Shown here one piece after another: positions 26,881 to 38,026 of a stretch of DNA of 60,347 bases. A program made the translations under genes and the position numbers. Positions within the stretch are counted from its first letter, which is position 1; the number at the start of each line of letters is the position of its first letter. The stretch covers positions 1 to 60,347 of the forward strand of contig DSCM01000113.1 of NCBI GenBank assembly GCA_011049115.1, written 5' to 3'. This stretch comes from Pseudomonadota bacterium. GTDB lineage: Bacteria; Desulfobacterota; Anaeroferrophillalia; Anaeroferrophillales; Tharpellaceae. The notes under the pieces were generated by a model that ran no database searches, was not told where the DNA came from, and was given only the letters and a program-made list of their open reading frames with translations.

Positions 26881-28722
26881 TCATTCGACCGTGACACTTT
26901 TCGCCAGATTGCGCGGCTGATCGACATCGGTCCCCTTGATGACGGCCGTATAATAAGCTAAGAGCTGTAGCGGCACAACATAAAGCAGCGGATTAAGCTC
27001 TTCATTGACTTCACCGACAACAAAATGATCGAGCTCGCCGACATCCTTCGGGAGGTGCAGGTCGGCGCCGGAAAAAAGCAGCACCCGCCCATCCCGGGCC
27101 GCCACTTCCTGGAAGTTACTGATAATCTTATCCAGATGCCGATCCGGGGGCGCGAGAACGACCACCGGCAGGTTTTCATCAATCAGGGCAATCGGCCCAT
27201 GCTTCATCTCCCCGGCCGGATAACCTTCGGCATGGATATAGGAGATTTCCTTGAGTTTGAGGGCACCCTCGAGGGCAATCGGAAAATTCACCCCTCGAGC
27301 CAGATACAAGTAATCACTGGCCTGATGATATTTGCGCGCGAGGTGTTCCACTTCAGAGGCCCTGGCCAGAACCTTTTCCAAGGCGCCCGGCACCTGCTGC
27401 AGAGCCCTGATCTGAGCACTGAGCTGATCATGCGTCAGGGTTCGACGGTGAGCCGCAAGATCGAGAACCAGCAGGAAAAGAACCACTAACTGGGTGGTGA
27501 AAGCCTTAGTTGAGGCCACCCCGATTTCCGGTCCGGCATAGGTATAGAACACCGCGTCACAATAACGCGCCAGACTGCTTTCCATGACGTTACAAACGGC
27601 GAGCAGGGTAGCGCCGCGCTGCTTGGCCTCCTGCAACGCGGCCAGGGTGTCGGCGGTTTCTCCCGACTGAGAAATGCCGATCACCAACGTAGACGAGGAA
27701 ATCAGGGGATCACGATACCGAAACTCAGACGCGATATCAACCTCGGCCGGAATTCGGGCCAGGCTTTCAAACCAGTATTTAGCCACCAGCCCGGCATGCC
27801 ATGAGGTACCGCAGGCGATGATCTTGATTTCCTTAAAAGAGAGCCAGCGCTCCGGACTGAAACCCAGCTCCTGCAATTCAACCCCGCTGCGATCCTCATT
27901 GAGACGACCCAGCAAGGTATTGCTGACCGCTTCGGGCTGCTCATAAATCTCCTTGAGCATGAAATGTTTATAGCCACCCTTTTCCGCCATAATCGCATCC
28001 CAGGTAATCCGCTGGGCTTTTTTCTCTCGCGGGAGCGCGTCATGGAGTCCCTGAATCCGCATCCCCCCTTCATCCAGAACCGCGAGCTCCCCATCCTCGA
28101 GAAAAATGACTTCACGCGACCACGCCAGCAAAGCCGGAACGTCGGAAGCCACAAAATACTCTCCCGGCTTTTCCCCCAAAGCCAGCACCAGGGGACTGCT
28201 CTGCCGGGCGACCACCAGACGGCGTGGTTCCTGGTCATACATAACCGCCAAGGCATAAGTTCCCCGAATCATAAGCAGAGCGGCCCGCACCGCTTCGACA
28301 AAGGAAAGCCCCTGTCTGAGCTCGCCGACAATCAGATGGCTGATCACCTCCGTGTCGGTTTCCGAAGCAAACACCTGGCCGAGGTCACTAAGTTTACGCC
28401 GCAGTTCCAGGTAATTCTCAACAATTCCGTTATGAACCACCACGACCCCCTGATAATTATGGGGATGGGCGTTAGCTTCGGTCGGACGCCCGTGAGTGGC
28501 CCAGCGGGTATGACCGATGACCGGCGAACCGCAGAGATTTTTTTGCAGAACCTTCTTTTCCAGCCCCACCAGCTTGCCGACGCTGCGATGAATCTCGATT
28601 TCCCGGCCGTTGAAAACCGCCATCCCGGCTGAATCATAGCCCCGATATTCAAGCTTGCGTAATCCATCAAGGACCACCGGAACCCCATTACGAGGCCCAA
28701 GATATGAAACGATCCCGCACAT
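26881..28722 (-). CDS. glmS: Glucosamine-6-phosphate synthase
   Basis: A 613-residue enzyme that turns fructose-6-phosphate and glutamine into glucosamine-6-phosphate for peptidoglycan and LPS. The N-terminus MCGIVSYLGPRNG supplies the catalytic Cys2, which fixes the start at 28722 with AGGA just upstream. GHTRWATHGRPTEANAHPH lies in the glutaminase half; two SIS domains follow (GTSWHAGLVAKYW; ISQSGETADTLAAL), and the C-terminus ends NLAKSVTVE as usual. It follows glmU by 2 bases, so the pathway genes are coupled. Confidence 0.97.
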   Translation of the reverse strand: MCGIVSYLGPRNGVPVVLDGLRKLEYRGYDSAGMAVFNGREIEIHRSVGKLVGLEKKVLQKNLCGSPVIGHTRWATHGRPTEANAHPHNYQGVVVVHNGIVENYLELRRKLSDLGQVFASETDTEVISHLIVGELRQGLSFVEAVRAALLMIRGTYALAVMYDQEPRRLVVARQSSPLVLALGEKPGEYFVASDVPALLAWSREVIFLEDGELAVLDEGGMRIQGLHDALPREKKAQRITWDAIMAEKGGYKHFMLKEIYEQPEAVSNTLLGRLNEDRSGVELQELGFSPERWLSFKEIKIIACGTSWHAGLVAKYWFESLARIPAEVDIASEFRYRDPLISSSTLVIGISQSGETADTLAALQEAKQRGATLLAVCNVMESSLARYCDAVFYTYAGPEIGVASTKAFTTQLVVLFLLVLDLAAHRRTLTHDQLSAQIRALQQVPGALEKVLARASEVEHLARKYHQASDYLYLARGVNFPIALEGALKLKEISYIHAEGYPAGEMKHGPIALIDENLPVVVLAPPDRHLDKIISNFQEVAARDGRVLLFSGADLHLPKDVGELDHFVVGEVNEELNPLLYVVPLQLLAYYTAVIKGTDVDQPRNLAKSVTVE

Positions 28723-28724
28723 TT

Positions 28725-30125
28725 TCAATCCTCCGCGAGCGCTTTACGGCGCTGGGCCATGCCGCGCCCGGCCAGTTCCTTCTGACGGACCCTGGTCGTC
28801 ACCAGAGCATTAGCCGAAACCTCTCGAGTGACCGTCGATCCAGCCCCGATCAAAGCATCATCGCCGATTTTTACCGGCGCCACCAACTGTGAATCGGACC
28901 CGATAAAAACCCGGCACCCGATCTCGGTCCTGAATTTTTTAAAACCATCGTAATTACAGGTTATCGTCCCGGCCCCGAGATTACTCTCGTCACCAACCTC
29001 AGCATCCCCGATATAGGCAAGATGGGAAGCCTTGGCGCCACGACCAAAACGAGCCTTTTTAGTTTCCACGAAATTGCCGATTTTAGCGTCAGGCCCGATT
29101 TCCGTGCCCGGGCGCAGACGAGCAAAGGGACCGATAGCGCTGCCGTCATCAATCCGTGCCTGTTCAAGCACTGAATAAGGCTTGATTTCAACTCGATCGG
29201 CCAAACAGCAATCCTGCAACCAGGCACCGACTCCGATCCGGCAGTTATTGCCGATCGTGGTACGACCAAAAATGGTAACCCCTGAATCGATTTCCGTATC
29301 CGGCCCGATACTCACCCGAGAGCCGATCCGCACGGTCTCCGGCAGATGGATTGTAACTCCTCGAGCAAGCCAGACATCGACCAGACGTCGGGCCATGATC
29401 TTCTCCAGGGCGACAAGATCCGCCCTCGTGTTAATTCCGAGAATTTCACGAGCATCGTCAAGATCAAAAATTGCGGTTGTTTCACCTCGACTGCGGGCAA
29501 AGGCCACCATATCCGTTAAATAGTACTCCCCTTGAGCGTTACGGCAATCAGTCGCGGCCAAAGCCTGACGCAGGAGCTCGAGATCGACCAGATAAGTACC
29601 ACTGTTAATTCTGGTACAGGCCAGTTCCTCGGGGCTTGCATCCCGTGCTTCGACGATCGCCTCAGGCCGGCCCATTCCGTCAAGCAGGACTCGGCCATAG
29701 CTGCCGCCCTCGTCAAGAACCGCGGTCAAGACCGAAAGCTTAGCCTGCTTAGCCTGATGGTGACGATAAAAAGCGCTCAAGGTTTCGGGTCGCAACAAAG
29801 GAACATCTCCACAAACAATCAAGACGGTGCCCTGTTCGTTTGCCAGTTGCGGTAAAGCTGCGGCCACGGCATCAGCAGTTCCCCTGGGGCTGGCCTGACG
29901 CGACCACTCTAATCCCAGCTCGAAAGCCAGGGCCTCAACCACCTGATCACCGACCTCATCCCCACTGACCACAACCAGGCGCCGCTTGATTCCAAGCTCA
30001 CTGAGGGTTCGCAAAGAATAAGACAGCATCGGCTTATCCAACAGAAAATGCAGCACTTTAGGACAGGATGAAAGCATCCTGGTGCCCCGGCCCGCGGCCA
30101 AGACAATGGCATTGAGCTGATCCAT
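28725..30125 (-). CDS. glmU: Bifunctional GlmU uridyltransferase/acetyltransferase
   Basis: A 466-residue enzyme making UDP-GlcNAc. The N-terminal uridyltransferase has LNAIVLAAGRGTRM and VLIVCGDVPLLRPET. The C-terminal left-handed beta helix shows hexapeptide repeats from about residue 255 (IGSRVSIGPDTEIDSGVTIF and later), with RPGTEIGPDAKIGNFVETKK and AYIGDAEVGDESNLGAGTI of the acetyltransferase site. The ATG at 30125 gives the normal start MDQLNAIVLAAG. Confidence 0.97.
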   Translation of the reverse strand: MDQLNAIVLAAGRGTRMLSSCPKVLHFLLDKPMLSYSLRTLSELGIKRRLVVVSGDEVGDQVVEALAFELGLEWSRQASPRGTADAVAAALPQLANEQGTVLIVCGDVPLLRPETLSAFYRHHQAKQAKLSVLTAVLDEGGSYGRVLLDGMGRPEAIVEARDASPEELACTRINSGTYLVDLELLRQALAATDCRNAQGEYYLTDMVAFARSRGETTAIFDLDDAREILGINTRADLVALEKIMARRLVDVWLARGVTIHLPETVRIGSRVSIGPDTEIDSGVTIFGRTTIGNNCRIGVGAWLQDCCLADRVEIKPYSVLEQARIDDGSAIGPFARLRPGTEIGPDAKIGNFVETKKARFGRGAKASHLAYIGDAEVGDESNLGAGTITCNYDGFKKFRTEIGCRVFIGSDSQLVAPVKIGDDALIGAGSTVTREVSANALVTTRVRQKELAGRGMAQRRKALAED

Positions 30126-30141
30126 GGCAAAAAACTCCATA

Positions 30142-30175
30142 AAACAAAAAAACGGGAGTCAGGCAACTCCCGTTT
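30142..30175 (-). terminator. Rho-independent terminator after atpC
   Basis: On the minus strand AAACGGGAGT and ACTCCCGTTT form a perfect 10-base stem with a 6-base loop, followed by TTTTGTTTT. It lies between atpC and glmU and ends the ATP synthase transcript before the glm genes. Confidence 0.88.
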
Positions 30176-30229
30176 CCGGCCTGTCGGCCCACAGATAAAT
30201 TCTATAGTTTAAGTTCCATGAAACTTTTC

Positions 30230-30637
30230 TCAGACTTTGGCAACCGTAATCCGGTTTAGAGCCCGATCCAGCGCCGCTTTTTCTTCAAAAAAATCCTTAT
30301 CTTCAGGACTCAACTCGGAGAGGCGGGCTTCGGCCCGCTGACGGGCCCTTTCAGCTCGGGCAACATCAATCTCCTGCGGCAACTCTGCGGCATCAAGCAA
30401 GACGATAACCTGATGATATTCGACCTCGGCATAACCATGCGAGACGGCCACATACTTAAGCTGGTTGCCTTGCCGATAGATTAACTGCCCGACACTGACC
30501 GTTGCCAGAAAAGGAGTATGTCCAGGCAACACCCCGAACTGGCCCTCTTCTCCAGGAGCGATTACCTCATCCACCTCAACATCCAATACCTGGCGATAAG
30601 GACTGACAATGACCAGACGTATTTTATCACTTTCCAT
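30230..30637 (-). CDS. atpC: ATP synthase epsilon subunit
   Basis: A 135-residue epsilon subunit: an N-terminal beta sandwich (IRLVIVSPYRQVLDVEVDEV, GEEGQFGVLPGHTPFLA) and a C-terminal helical hairpin rich in Arg and Ala. It couples and inhibits F1. It is the last gene of the operon and is followed by a strong terminator. Confidence 0.97.
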   Translation of the reverse strand: MESDKIRLVIVSPYRQVLDVEVDEVIAPGEEGQFGVLPGHTPFLATVSVGQLIYRQGNQLKYVAVSHGYAEVEYHQVIVLLDAAELPQEIDVARAERARQRAEARLSELSPEDKDFFEEKAALDRALNRITVAKV

Positions 30638-30694
30638 AATTGTACTGTCTCACTTGACTTGTTGCTTTAAAAAGTATCCGGACAGTCGACTCAG

Positions 30695-32122
<1,428 letters not shown>

Positions 32123-32171
32123 TTAATCGGTTTTATCACAAAATTTTAATAAATTGTATTGAACCTGGTTA

Positions 32172-33032
32172 TCAATTCAGTGCTTCCGCGCCGCTGACAA
32201 TTTCCATCAGCTCAGTGGTTATCGCCGCCTGTCGCGCGCGGTTGTAAAGCAAGGTCAGTTTTCCACTCATTTCAATCGCGTTTTTGGTTGCCGAATCCAT
32301 AGCCGTCATGCGCGAGCCATGCTCGCTGGCAATGGACTCAAGCAGCATACGGAACATCTGGGTGTAGAGATAACGCGGTATGATTTCGGCCAGCAAGGCA
32401 TCTTCGGACGGCTCATAGAGGTATTCTACCGGAACTTCCCCCTCGGCCAAGGGTCGCGGTTCCAGCGGCAATAAACGTTGAACCACGATATTCTGGGTCA
32501 TGGCCGATTGAAACTCAGTGTAGGCGACATACACGGCATCACTTTCACCCTGAACATAGCGATCGATTATCGGACGGGCGACACTTTCAGCCTGACTGAA
32601 ACTGGTACTGCCGGGGTTAAGATCCTCATTACGGAATTCCCAGTTGCGGCGACGAAAATAATCTCTGGCTTTACGGCCGACGACGCTGAGACAAACTTCA
32701 TCGCAGCTCGCCTGCCTGTCTCTGATAAAACTATCGGCGGCCTTGATAACATTGGTATTAAAACCGCCACAGAGACCACGATCAGAAGTGATGACCAGAA
32801 GCTCGATCTTTTTTTCCTCGCGACGTTGTAAGAGGGGATGCTTGCCGGGTTTAACCCGAACCGCCAGACTGGCCAGCACGTCTCCCATCTTAATCGCATA
32901 TGGACGCGCCTGGACCACGCCCTCCTGAGCTTTTTTCAGCTTCGAAGCGGCTACCATCTGCATGGCTTTGGTAATCTGCTGCGTACTTTTGACGCTGGCG
33001 ATTCGCTTTCTGATATCTTTTAGATTTGCCAT
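32172..33032 (-). CDS. atpG: ATP synthase gamma subunit
   Basis: A 286-residue rotor subunit. The N-terminus ANLKDIRKRIASVKSTQQIT and KAMQMVAASKLKKAQE, the middle TSDRGLCGGFNTNVIK, and the C-terminal SRMTAMDSATKNAIEMSGKL are conserved. The order alpha-gamma-beta-epsilon is standard. Confidence 0.98.
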   Translation of the reverse strand: MANLKDIRKRIASVKSTQQITKAMQMVAASKLKKAQEGVVQARPYAIKMGDVLASLAVRVKPGKHPLLQRREEKKIELLVITSDRGLCGGFNTNVIKAADSFIRDRQASCDEVCLSVVGRKARDYFRRRNWEFRNEDLNPGSTSFSQAESVARPIIDRYVQGESDAVYVAYTEFQSAMTQNIVVQRLLPLEPRPLAEGEVPVEYLYEPSEDALLAEIIPRYLYTQMFRMLLESIASEHGSRMTAMDSATKNAIEMSGKLTLLYNRARQAAITTELMEIVSGAEALN

Positions 33033-33104
33033 CTATTTTCCTGTTTCCGCCTGAATCAGTAAGTTCGGAAATTTATAATAACGCAGTGCCGCAGACTACC
33101 TTAA

Positions 33105-34613
33105 CTAAGCTTTGAAAACATCTTTAAAGGCTTTCAAAGCTTCCTCCATGCGGCCTTTAAGATCGTCATCTATGGCTTTACGCTCTTTCAGATCGACTAA
33201 GATCGAGCTGTAGTTAGCTGCGATAAAGGCCAAAAGTTCGGCCTCATAGCGCAGCAGTGCCGCTTCCGGATAGCCGTCGATATGCCCATTAATCGCGGCA
33301 TAAATAATAAAAACCTGTTTTTCCATCGGCAGCGGTGAATACTGATCCTGCTTGAGGATTTCGACCAGGCGCGATCCACGGGCCAGCATGGCTTGAGTTG
33401 CTTTATCGAGATCACTGCCGAACTGGGCGAAAGCCGCCATTTCCCGGTACTGGGCCAGGTCGAGACGGAGTGAACCGGCAACCTGTTTCATGGCTTTCAC
33501 TTGCGCCGAGCCACCAACCCGGGAAACCGATAAGCCAACGTTAATGGCCGGTCGAATCCCGGAATAGAACAGATCGGACTCCAGAAAGATCTGACCGTCG
33601 GTAATCGAAATCACGTTGGTCGGAATATAGGCGGAAACATCGCCGGCCTGAGTTTCAATAATCGGCAAAGCGGTAAGGGAACCACCACCACGCTCAGCGC
33701 TCATTTTAGCGGCCCGCTCCAGTAGGCGGGAATGAACATAGAAGACATCCCCGGGATAGGCTTCGCGTCCCGGGGGACGCCGGAGCAGCAGTGAAAGCTG
33801 GCGATAGGCCACCGCCTGTTTGGAAAGATCGTCATAAATTATCAGGGCATGTTTGCCGCTGTCGCGAAAATATTCACCCATCGTCACTCCACTATACGGA
33901 GAAATAAACTGCAGGGGCGCAGGTTCGCTGGCAGTCGCTGCGACAACCGTGGTGTATTCCATGGCGCCGAACTCTTCAAGCTTGGCAACCACTTGGGCCA
34001 CCGTTGAGCGTTTCTGACCGATAGCCACGTAGATACAGTAAACATCAGTATTTTTCTGATTAATAATCGTATCAACGGCTACCGCTGTCTTTCCGGTCTG
34101 CCGGTCGCCAATAATCAATTCACGCTGCCCCCGACCGATTGGCACCATCGAGTCAATGGCTTTAAGCCCGGTCTGCAATGGTTCATGGACAGACTGTCGG
34201 TCGACAATCCCGGGGGCTTTGATCTCTACCCGGCGACGATGTTCGGAAACGATAGGTCCCTTGCCGTCAATCGGCTGCCCCAACGCATTGACCACACGAC
34301 CCAACAAGGCTTCGCCGACCGGCACTTCAACAATCCGCCCGGTACGTTTGACTTCATCACCTTCGCCGATCTCCGTATCTTCTCCGAAAATCGCAGCCCC
34401 GACATTGTCTTCCTCAAGGTTCAGAACCATACCGTAGATATCATGCGGAAAAAGCAGCAGCTCACCGGCCATGGCATTTTCCAAGCCGTAGATACGCGCG
34501 ATGCCATCACCTACCGTCAGGATAGTCCCGGTCTCACTGACCTCTACCTTTTTCTCATAGTTTTCGATCTGATCCTTGATAATCTGGCTTATCTCTTCAG
34601 CGCGTAATTCCAT
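33105..34613 (-). CDS. atpA: ATP synthase alpha subunit
   Basis: A 502-residue subunit with the regulatory nucleotide site [18 protein letters not shown] and the family signature [21 protein letters not shown]. The start [20 protein letters not shown] is typical. It alternates with beta in the F1 hexamer. Confidence 0.98.
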   Translation of the reverse strand: MELRAEEISQIIKDQIENYEKKVEVSETGTILTVGDGIARIYGLENAMAGELLLFPHDIYGMVLNLEEDNVGAAIFGEDTEIGEGDEVKRTGRIVEVPVGEALLGRVVNALGQPIDGKGPIVSEHRRRVEIKAPGIVDRQSVHEPLQTGLKAIDSMVPIGRGQRELIIGDRQTGKTAVAVDTIINQKNTDVYCIYVAIGQKRSTVAQVVAKLEEFGAMEYTTVVAATASEPAPLQFISPYSGVTMGEYFRDSGKHALIIYDDLSKQAVAYRQLSLLLRRPPGREAYPGDVFYVHSRLLERAAKMSAERGGGSLTALPIIETQAGDVSAYIPTNVISITDGQIFLESDLFYSGIRPAINVGLSVSRVGGSAQVKAMKQVAGSLRLDLAQYREMAAFAQFGSDLDKATQAMLARGSRLVEILKQDQYSPLPMEKQVFIIYAAINGHIDGYPEAALLRYEAELLAFIAANYSSILVDLKERKAIDDDLKGRMEEALKAFKDVFKA

Positions 34614-34725
34614 GACCTTTTGTAACTCCCTAGAAAACTGCTTTATTCAATAATGAATCCATTCTGACTCAGTTTCTCAATTGAGTTGCCAGCGTGCAAT
34701 CCCTCCGTCAACTCAGTTACTTCTG

Positions 34726-35265
34726 TTATGCGCGCAGGCTCTCACCCAGGCGATTCAGCTGAGTTCTGATACTACCGTCGTAAACCTTACCCTCGTAGCG
34801 GGCAACCAGTCCGCCAAGCAGACTTTCGTCAACATTGATGGCTAGGTCAACTTCCTTTCCTGTTATCCGTTTGAACTCTTCGCGCAATTGAACCTGAACC
34901 TCCTCTTCCAGGAGGGTCGCAGTGGCGATCTCCACCTTCAGGCGCCCTTCGGCTTCATCCACCAAACGGGCAAAATTTTCCGCCACCAAAGCAACATAGG
35001 CTATTTTATTTTTGTCGATCAGAATTCCCAGTAAACTGCGCAAGCGGTCTGAAACCCGCAAACGATCCAACAGGGAATTCAAAACCTGCTTGCGCTGCGC
35101 CACCTCAAAAACCGGATTATAGAGAACCCCGCGCAGCTCCGCTTGCACCGCCAGAAAAGCCACAAAGTCGTCGAGCTCCAAACGTGCTTCCAGCAAACGC
35201 CCATCTTCACGAGCCAGGGCAAAGTAGGCCTTGGCGTATCTCTTGGCAATAATATCGCGAATCAA
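34726..35265 (-). CDS. atpH: ATP synthase delta subunit
   Basis: A 179-residue delta/OSCP subunit joining the peripheral stalk to F1: IIAKRYAKAYFALAREDGRL at the N-terminus, LGILIDKNKIAYVALVAENF in the middle, and the C-terminal DESLLGGLVARYEGKVYDGS. The likely start is a TTG at 35265, one base after the atpF stop, with GAGGG about 8 bases upstream. Confidence 0.95.
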   Translation of the reverse strand: MIRDIIAKRYAKAYFALAREDGRLLEARLELDDFVAFLAVQAELRGVLYNPVFEVAQRKQVLNSLLDRLRVSDRLRSLLGILIDKNKIAYVALVAENFARLVDEAEGRLKVEIATATLLEEEVQVQLREEFKRITGKEVDLAINVDESLLGGLVARYEGKVYDGSIRTQLNRLGESLRA

Positions 35266-35266
35266 A

Positions 35267-35887
35267 TCATGCCCTCACTATTTTTCCCAGATAGTTTTCC
35301 ACCATTCGCCGACGGTCGCTGTCATTGAGGTTTTCCTTGACCAGACGTTCGGCTACCTCAAGTGCCCGCCGGGCCGCCTCATCACGCAATTCGCGCTTGG
35401 CAGCCAGGACTTCCTGCTCAGCCATCTGCCGGGCCTGCTGACGCAACTTAGCCACAAATGCTTCCGTCTCCAGCTGCATCCTCTCCTGCTCGCGCCGAGC
35501 TTCCAGCTGGCTGCGTTCTTCCAACTCCCGCAATTCCGCTTCCAGTCCGGCCAGCTTGGCCTGATATTCGCTATAGAGCTTTTCCGCCGCCGTTTTCGCT
35601 TCCTGAGCTTCTGCCACCCCTTTCAGTAAACTCTCTTTACGACCAGCAAAAAACTCACGAAAAGGCTTACCCGCAAACCTGATTAGGATCCAGAGCAGGA
35701 CTCCGAAATTGATCAATCGCCAGAGAAAGTCCCTAAGCAGAGGCAGCGGCTTCTCGGCCAGCAAGGTATAGAGGCTCTGGTGTTCGCCGCCACCATGTTC
35801 AGCCGCCCCGGCCGCCGCCGCGGCAAAGCCAACCAACAGAACAACCAACGCAAGCTTCACGGCTTTGTTCACTGCACAACTATTCAT
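35267..35887 (-). CDS. atpF: ATP synthase b subunit with N-terminal signal-like segment
   Basis: A 206-residue stalk subunit. It has two hydrophobic segments: a signal-like start (KLALVVLLVGFAAAAAGAAE) and a membrane helix (FLWRLINFGVLLWILIRFAG), followed by a long charged coiled coil that reaches F1. The extra N-terminal segment suggests the N-terminus is processed or periplasmic. It stands between the shorter b-type subunit and delta. Confidence 0.93.
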   Translation of the reverse strand: MNSCAVNKAVKLALVVLLVGFAAAAAGAAEHGGGEHQSLYTLLAEKPLPLLRDFLWRLINFGVLLWILIRFAGKPFREFFAGRKESLLKGVAEAQEAKTAAEKLYSEYQAKLAGLEAELRELEERSQLEARREQERMQLETEAFVAKLRQQARQMAEQEVLAAKRELRDEAARRALEVAERLVKENLNDSDRRRMVENYLGKIVRA

Positions 35888-35963
35888 TCTAATCCCGCAC
35901 CCCTTGACTTGAAACCTGACAATTTCGTAAGCACTTCGCCAATTAAACCGCCGCGATTAAAAA

Positions 35964-36389
35964 CTAAAGCTCCCTCTCCAGGATTTTTCCGGCGATATTC
36001 CGGGCCAGCGAGTCAACCTCATGGGCCAGTTTTTGCCGTACGTCCTCACTTTCACGCCGAACCCGTTCTCTCGTCGCCTCAACCTGAGCCAAAGCCTCTT
36101 CCCGGGCTTTATCCAGCAATTCCCGCGACTCCCGAACCGCGCCCTCCCGAACCGCTGCGGCACGGTCCATCATGCCGGCCTTGGCCTTTTCGATCCGCTC
36201 GTGGTAGGTCACGCGGTTCTGATCCGCCCGTTGCCGAACCTCATGGGCTCCGGCAACGGTACCCTCAACCTTGGCCTGACGCGCATCGATGACGCGCAAA
36301 ACCGGCTTGAACAAAAAGTAGTGCAGGAACACCATCAGGGCAACGATAACACCCCACTGGATCAACATTGTCGCATTCAGATCAATCAC
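35964..36389 (-). CDS. atpF: ATP synthase b' subunit
   Basis: A 141-residue second stalk subunit: one membrane helix near the start (IQWGVIVALMVFLHYFLFKP) and a charged coiled coil. The start is a GTG at 36389 with GGGAG about 9 bases upstream. Having both b and b' suggests a heterodimeric stalk, as in photosynthetic and many deltaproteobacterial enzymes. It is first in the operon; genes for subunits a and c are not in this window. Confidence 0.9.
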   Translation of the reverse strand: MIDLNATMLIQWGVIVALMVFLHYFLFKPVLRVIDARQAKVEGTVAGAHEVRQRADQNRVTYHERIEKAKAGMMDRAAAVREGAVRESRELLDKAREEALAQVEATRERVRRESEDVRQKLAHEVDSLARNIAGKILEREL

Positions 36390-36507
36390 GGTCTATTCTC
36401 CCAAGGAAATTACCACGCTACACAGCCCGTCACAACCCGACCCACGGCCAAAACAAGCCTGTATTCCAAGCTGTTTTAACTTATTTACCGGGCACTAAAG
36501 CGGGCGC

Positions 36508-36538
36508 ATTGTTAACATACCGCAGCTCGCCAAGTCAA
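36508..36538 (-). promoter_or_regulatory. Candidate promoter for the ATP synthase operon
   Basis: On the minus strand TTGACT (complement of 36533-36538) and TAACAAT (complement of 36508-36514) are about 18 bases apart and lie about 120 bases before the first atp gene. The -10 match is only fair. Confidence 0.4.
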
Positions 36539-36595
36539 GTTTTTTTTGTGCCCTCAGCCCTCCAGCTAAGAAGCTAATTTTACTGAAAAAACATC

Positions 36596-36623
36596 TTGAC
36601 AATAAAATCAAAAAAGTTATATT
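36596..36623 (+). promoter_or_regulatory. Promoter for the Mrp-type antiporter operon
   Basis: TTGACA at 36596-36601 and TATATT at 36618-36623 are separated by 16 bases in an A/T-rich stretch, about 58 bases before the first antiporter gene. It is divergent from the ATP synthase promoter. An imperfect hairpin (CTGAACCGAA/TTCGGGTCAG, 36652-36674) lies between it and the start codon. Confidence 0.7.
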
Positions 36624-36680
36624 TTTAAAGCATAACCCCATTTTAATGATGCTGAACCGAACCATTCGGGTCAGCCAGAC

Positions 36681-37760
36681 ATGAGGCCCGTGATTAAGCC
36701 CTTCCATACGCCGCTGACAAATTACAATCCGGTTTTCACTCAAAGAAAAATTGACCGGATCAGACATTTGTTCCTGACACTTGTTTTACTTTCAATCTTC
36801 TGGCTGCTGCTTTCCGGCCATTACGATGTTTTCCATCTTACAATCGGTTTAGGCTGCTGCCTTCTGGTCGCCTACGCCTCCGGCGACTTTCTTTTTGTTT
36901 ATGTCGGAGCCGGCCATACGCATCTTATTTTTCCGCGCCTACTGCTTTATATCCCGTGGCATTTTTACCAGATCGTGCTTTCCAATTTACATCTGGCAAA
37001 ACTGGTTTTTTCTCCCCTGAACAAACTGAATCCCCGCATGATTCCCTATCAGACCCGCCTGACTAACGGCATGGCCCTGGTTACCCTGGCCAACTCAATC
37101 ACCCTGACCCCGGGCACTATAACCGTAGATCTGATTGACCAGAAAATGATCATTCACGCCATTGACGACAAGGTCGTCGAAGATCTTCAAAGCGGAGAGA
37201 TGGAGGCACGGATTGAAAAGGTATTCCTGCCGATGGGCCCCACCAACGAACACGCCCGCGCCATGCTCGCCACGGAAGCCGACAATCTGATCGTCAAGAC
37301 CATCATTCGAATATTCACTCCCTTCATTCAGCTTTACGCCCTGTACGTCATCGCTCACGGCCATTATTCTCCCGGGGGCGGCTTTCAGGGGGGTGTGATT
37401 CTGGCGGCCAGCATCATACTGCTGGCTTTGGCCTTCGGGCTGCGTCGAACCCTTACCAAGGTTACGGAAAAGCTGACTGCCATGCTCTGCAGCACTGGGG
37501 TTTTCATTTATGGAGGCATCGGCGCTCTGTGCATTTTACTGGGCGGAAACCTGCTGGATTACGCCCAGCTTGACGGCATGCTCCAGGTCGGCATTCCACA
37601 GGCCCGATCACTGGGTATACTCGGAGTTGAAATCGGGGTCGGGGTCGCGGTCATGGCCTGCATGATCTCTATTTTTGTCGATATCGCAAGCGCCGGCGAA
37701 CTTAGCGGCAAACGGGCCGACGCGTCGCGAGCTCTGCAAACGACCGAGGAGAAGCGCTGA
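36681..37760 (+). CDS. MrpE-MrpB fusion antiporter subunit
   Basis: A 359-residue membrane protein. Residues to about 190 match MrpE/MnhE: paired helices, then LVTLANSITLTPGTITVDLI, the family hallmark. Residues about 203-345 match MrpB/MnhB: FIQLYALYVIAHGHYSPGGGFQGG and later helices. In most Mrp operons these are two proteins; here they are one unbroken frame. It should be part of a multi-subunit Na+/H+ antiporter. No good ribosome binding site precedes the ATG at 36681, and a hairpin sits just before it. MrpF follows with a TGATG overlap. Confidence 0.85.
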   Translation: MRPVIKPFHTPLTNYNPVFTQRKIDRIRHLFLTLVLLSIFWLLLSGHYDVFHLTIGLGCCLLVAYASGDFLFVYVGAGHTHLIFPRLLLYIPWHFYQIVLSNLHLAKLVFSPLNKLNPRMIPYQTRLTNGMALVTLANSITLTPGTITVDLIDQKMIIHAIDDKVVEDLQSGEMEARIEKVFLPMGPTNEHARAMLATEADNLIVKTIIRIFTPFIQLYALYVIAHGHYSPGGGFQGGVILAASIILLALAFGLRRTLTKVTEKLTAMLCSTGVFIYGGIGALCILLGGNLLDYAQLDGMLQVGIPQARSLGILGVEIGVGVAVMACMISIFVDIASAGELSGKRADASRALQTTEEKR

Positions 37761-38026
37761 TGGAAGTATTTTTCCTCGGCAGCAGCCTTTTTCTCTGCCT
37801 GCTGGTTGTTCCCTGTCTCTATCGAGCCATAGTCGGACCAACCATCATCGACCGCATGGTTGCAGTCGGTGCCATCGGCACCAAGACCCTGATAATTTTG
37901 GTTGTAATCGGCTTTCTTTACGAAAGAGTCGCCATGTTTATCGACATCAGCATGGTTTACGCCATCCTCAACTTCGTCGGAACCCTGGCGGCGGCCCGCT
38001 ATTTTGAAGGCAAGGGGGAAATCTGA
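37760..38026 (+). CDS. mrpF: Antiporter subunit MrpF
   Basis: An 88-residue, three-helix membrane protein with the MrpF/MnhF pattern RAIVGPTIIDRMVAVGAIGT and FIDISMVYAILNFVGTLAAA. GAGGAG precedes the ATG, which overlaps the stop of the upstream fusion gene. It is part of the Mrp complex. Confidence 0.9.
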   Translation: MEVFFLGSSLFLCLLVVPCLYRAIVGPTIIDRMVAVGAIGTKTLIILVVIGFLYERVAMFIDISMVYAILNFVGTLAAARYFEGKGEI

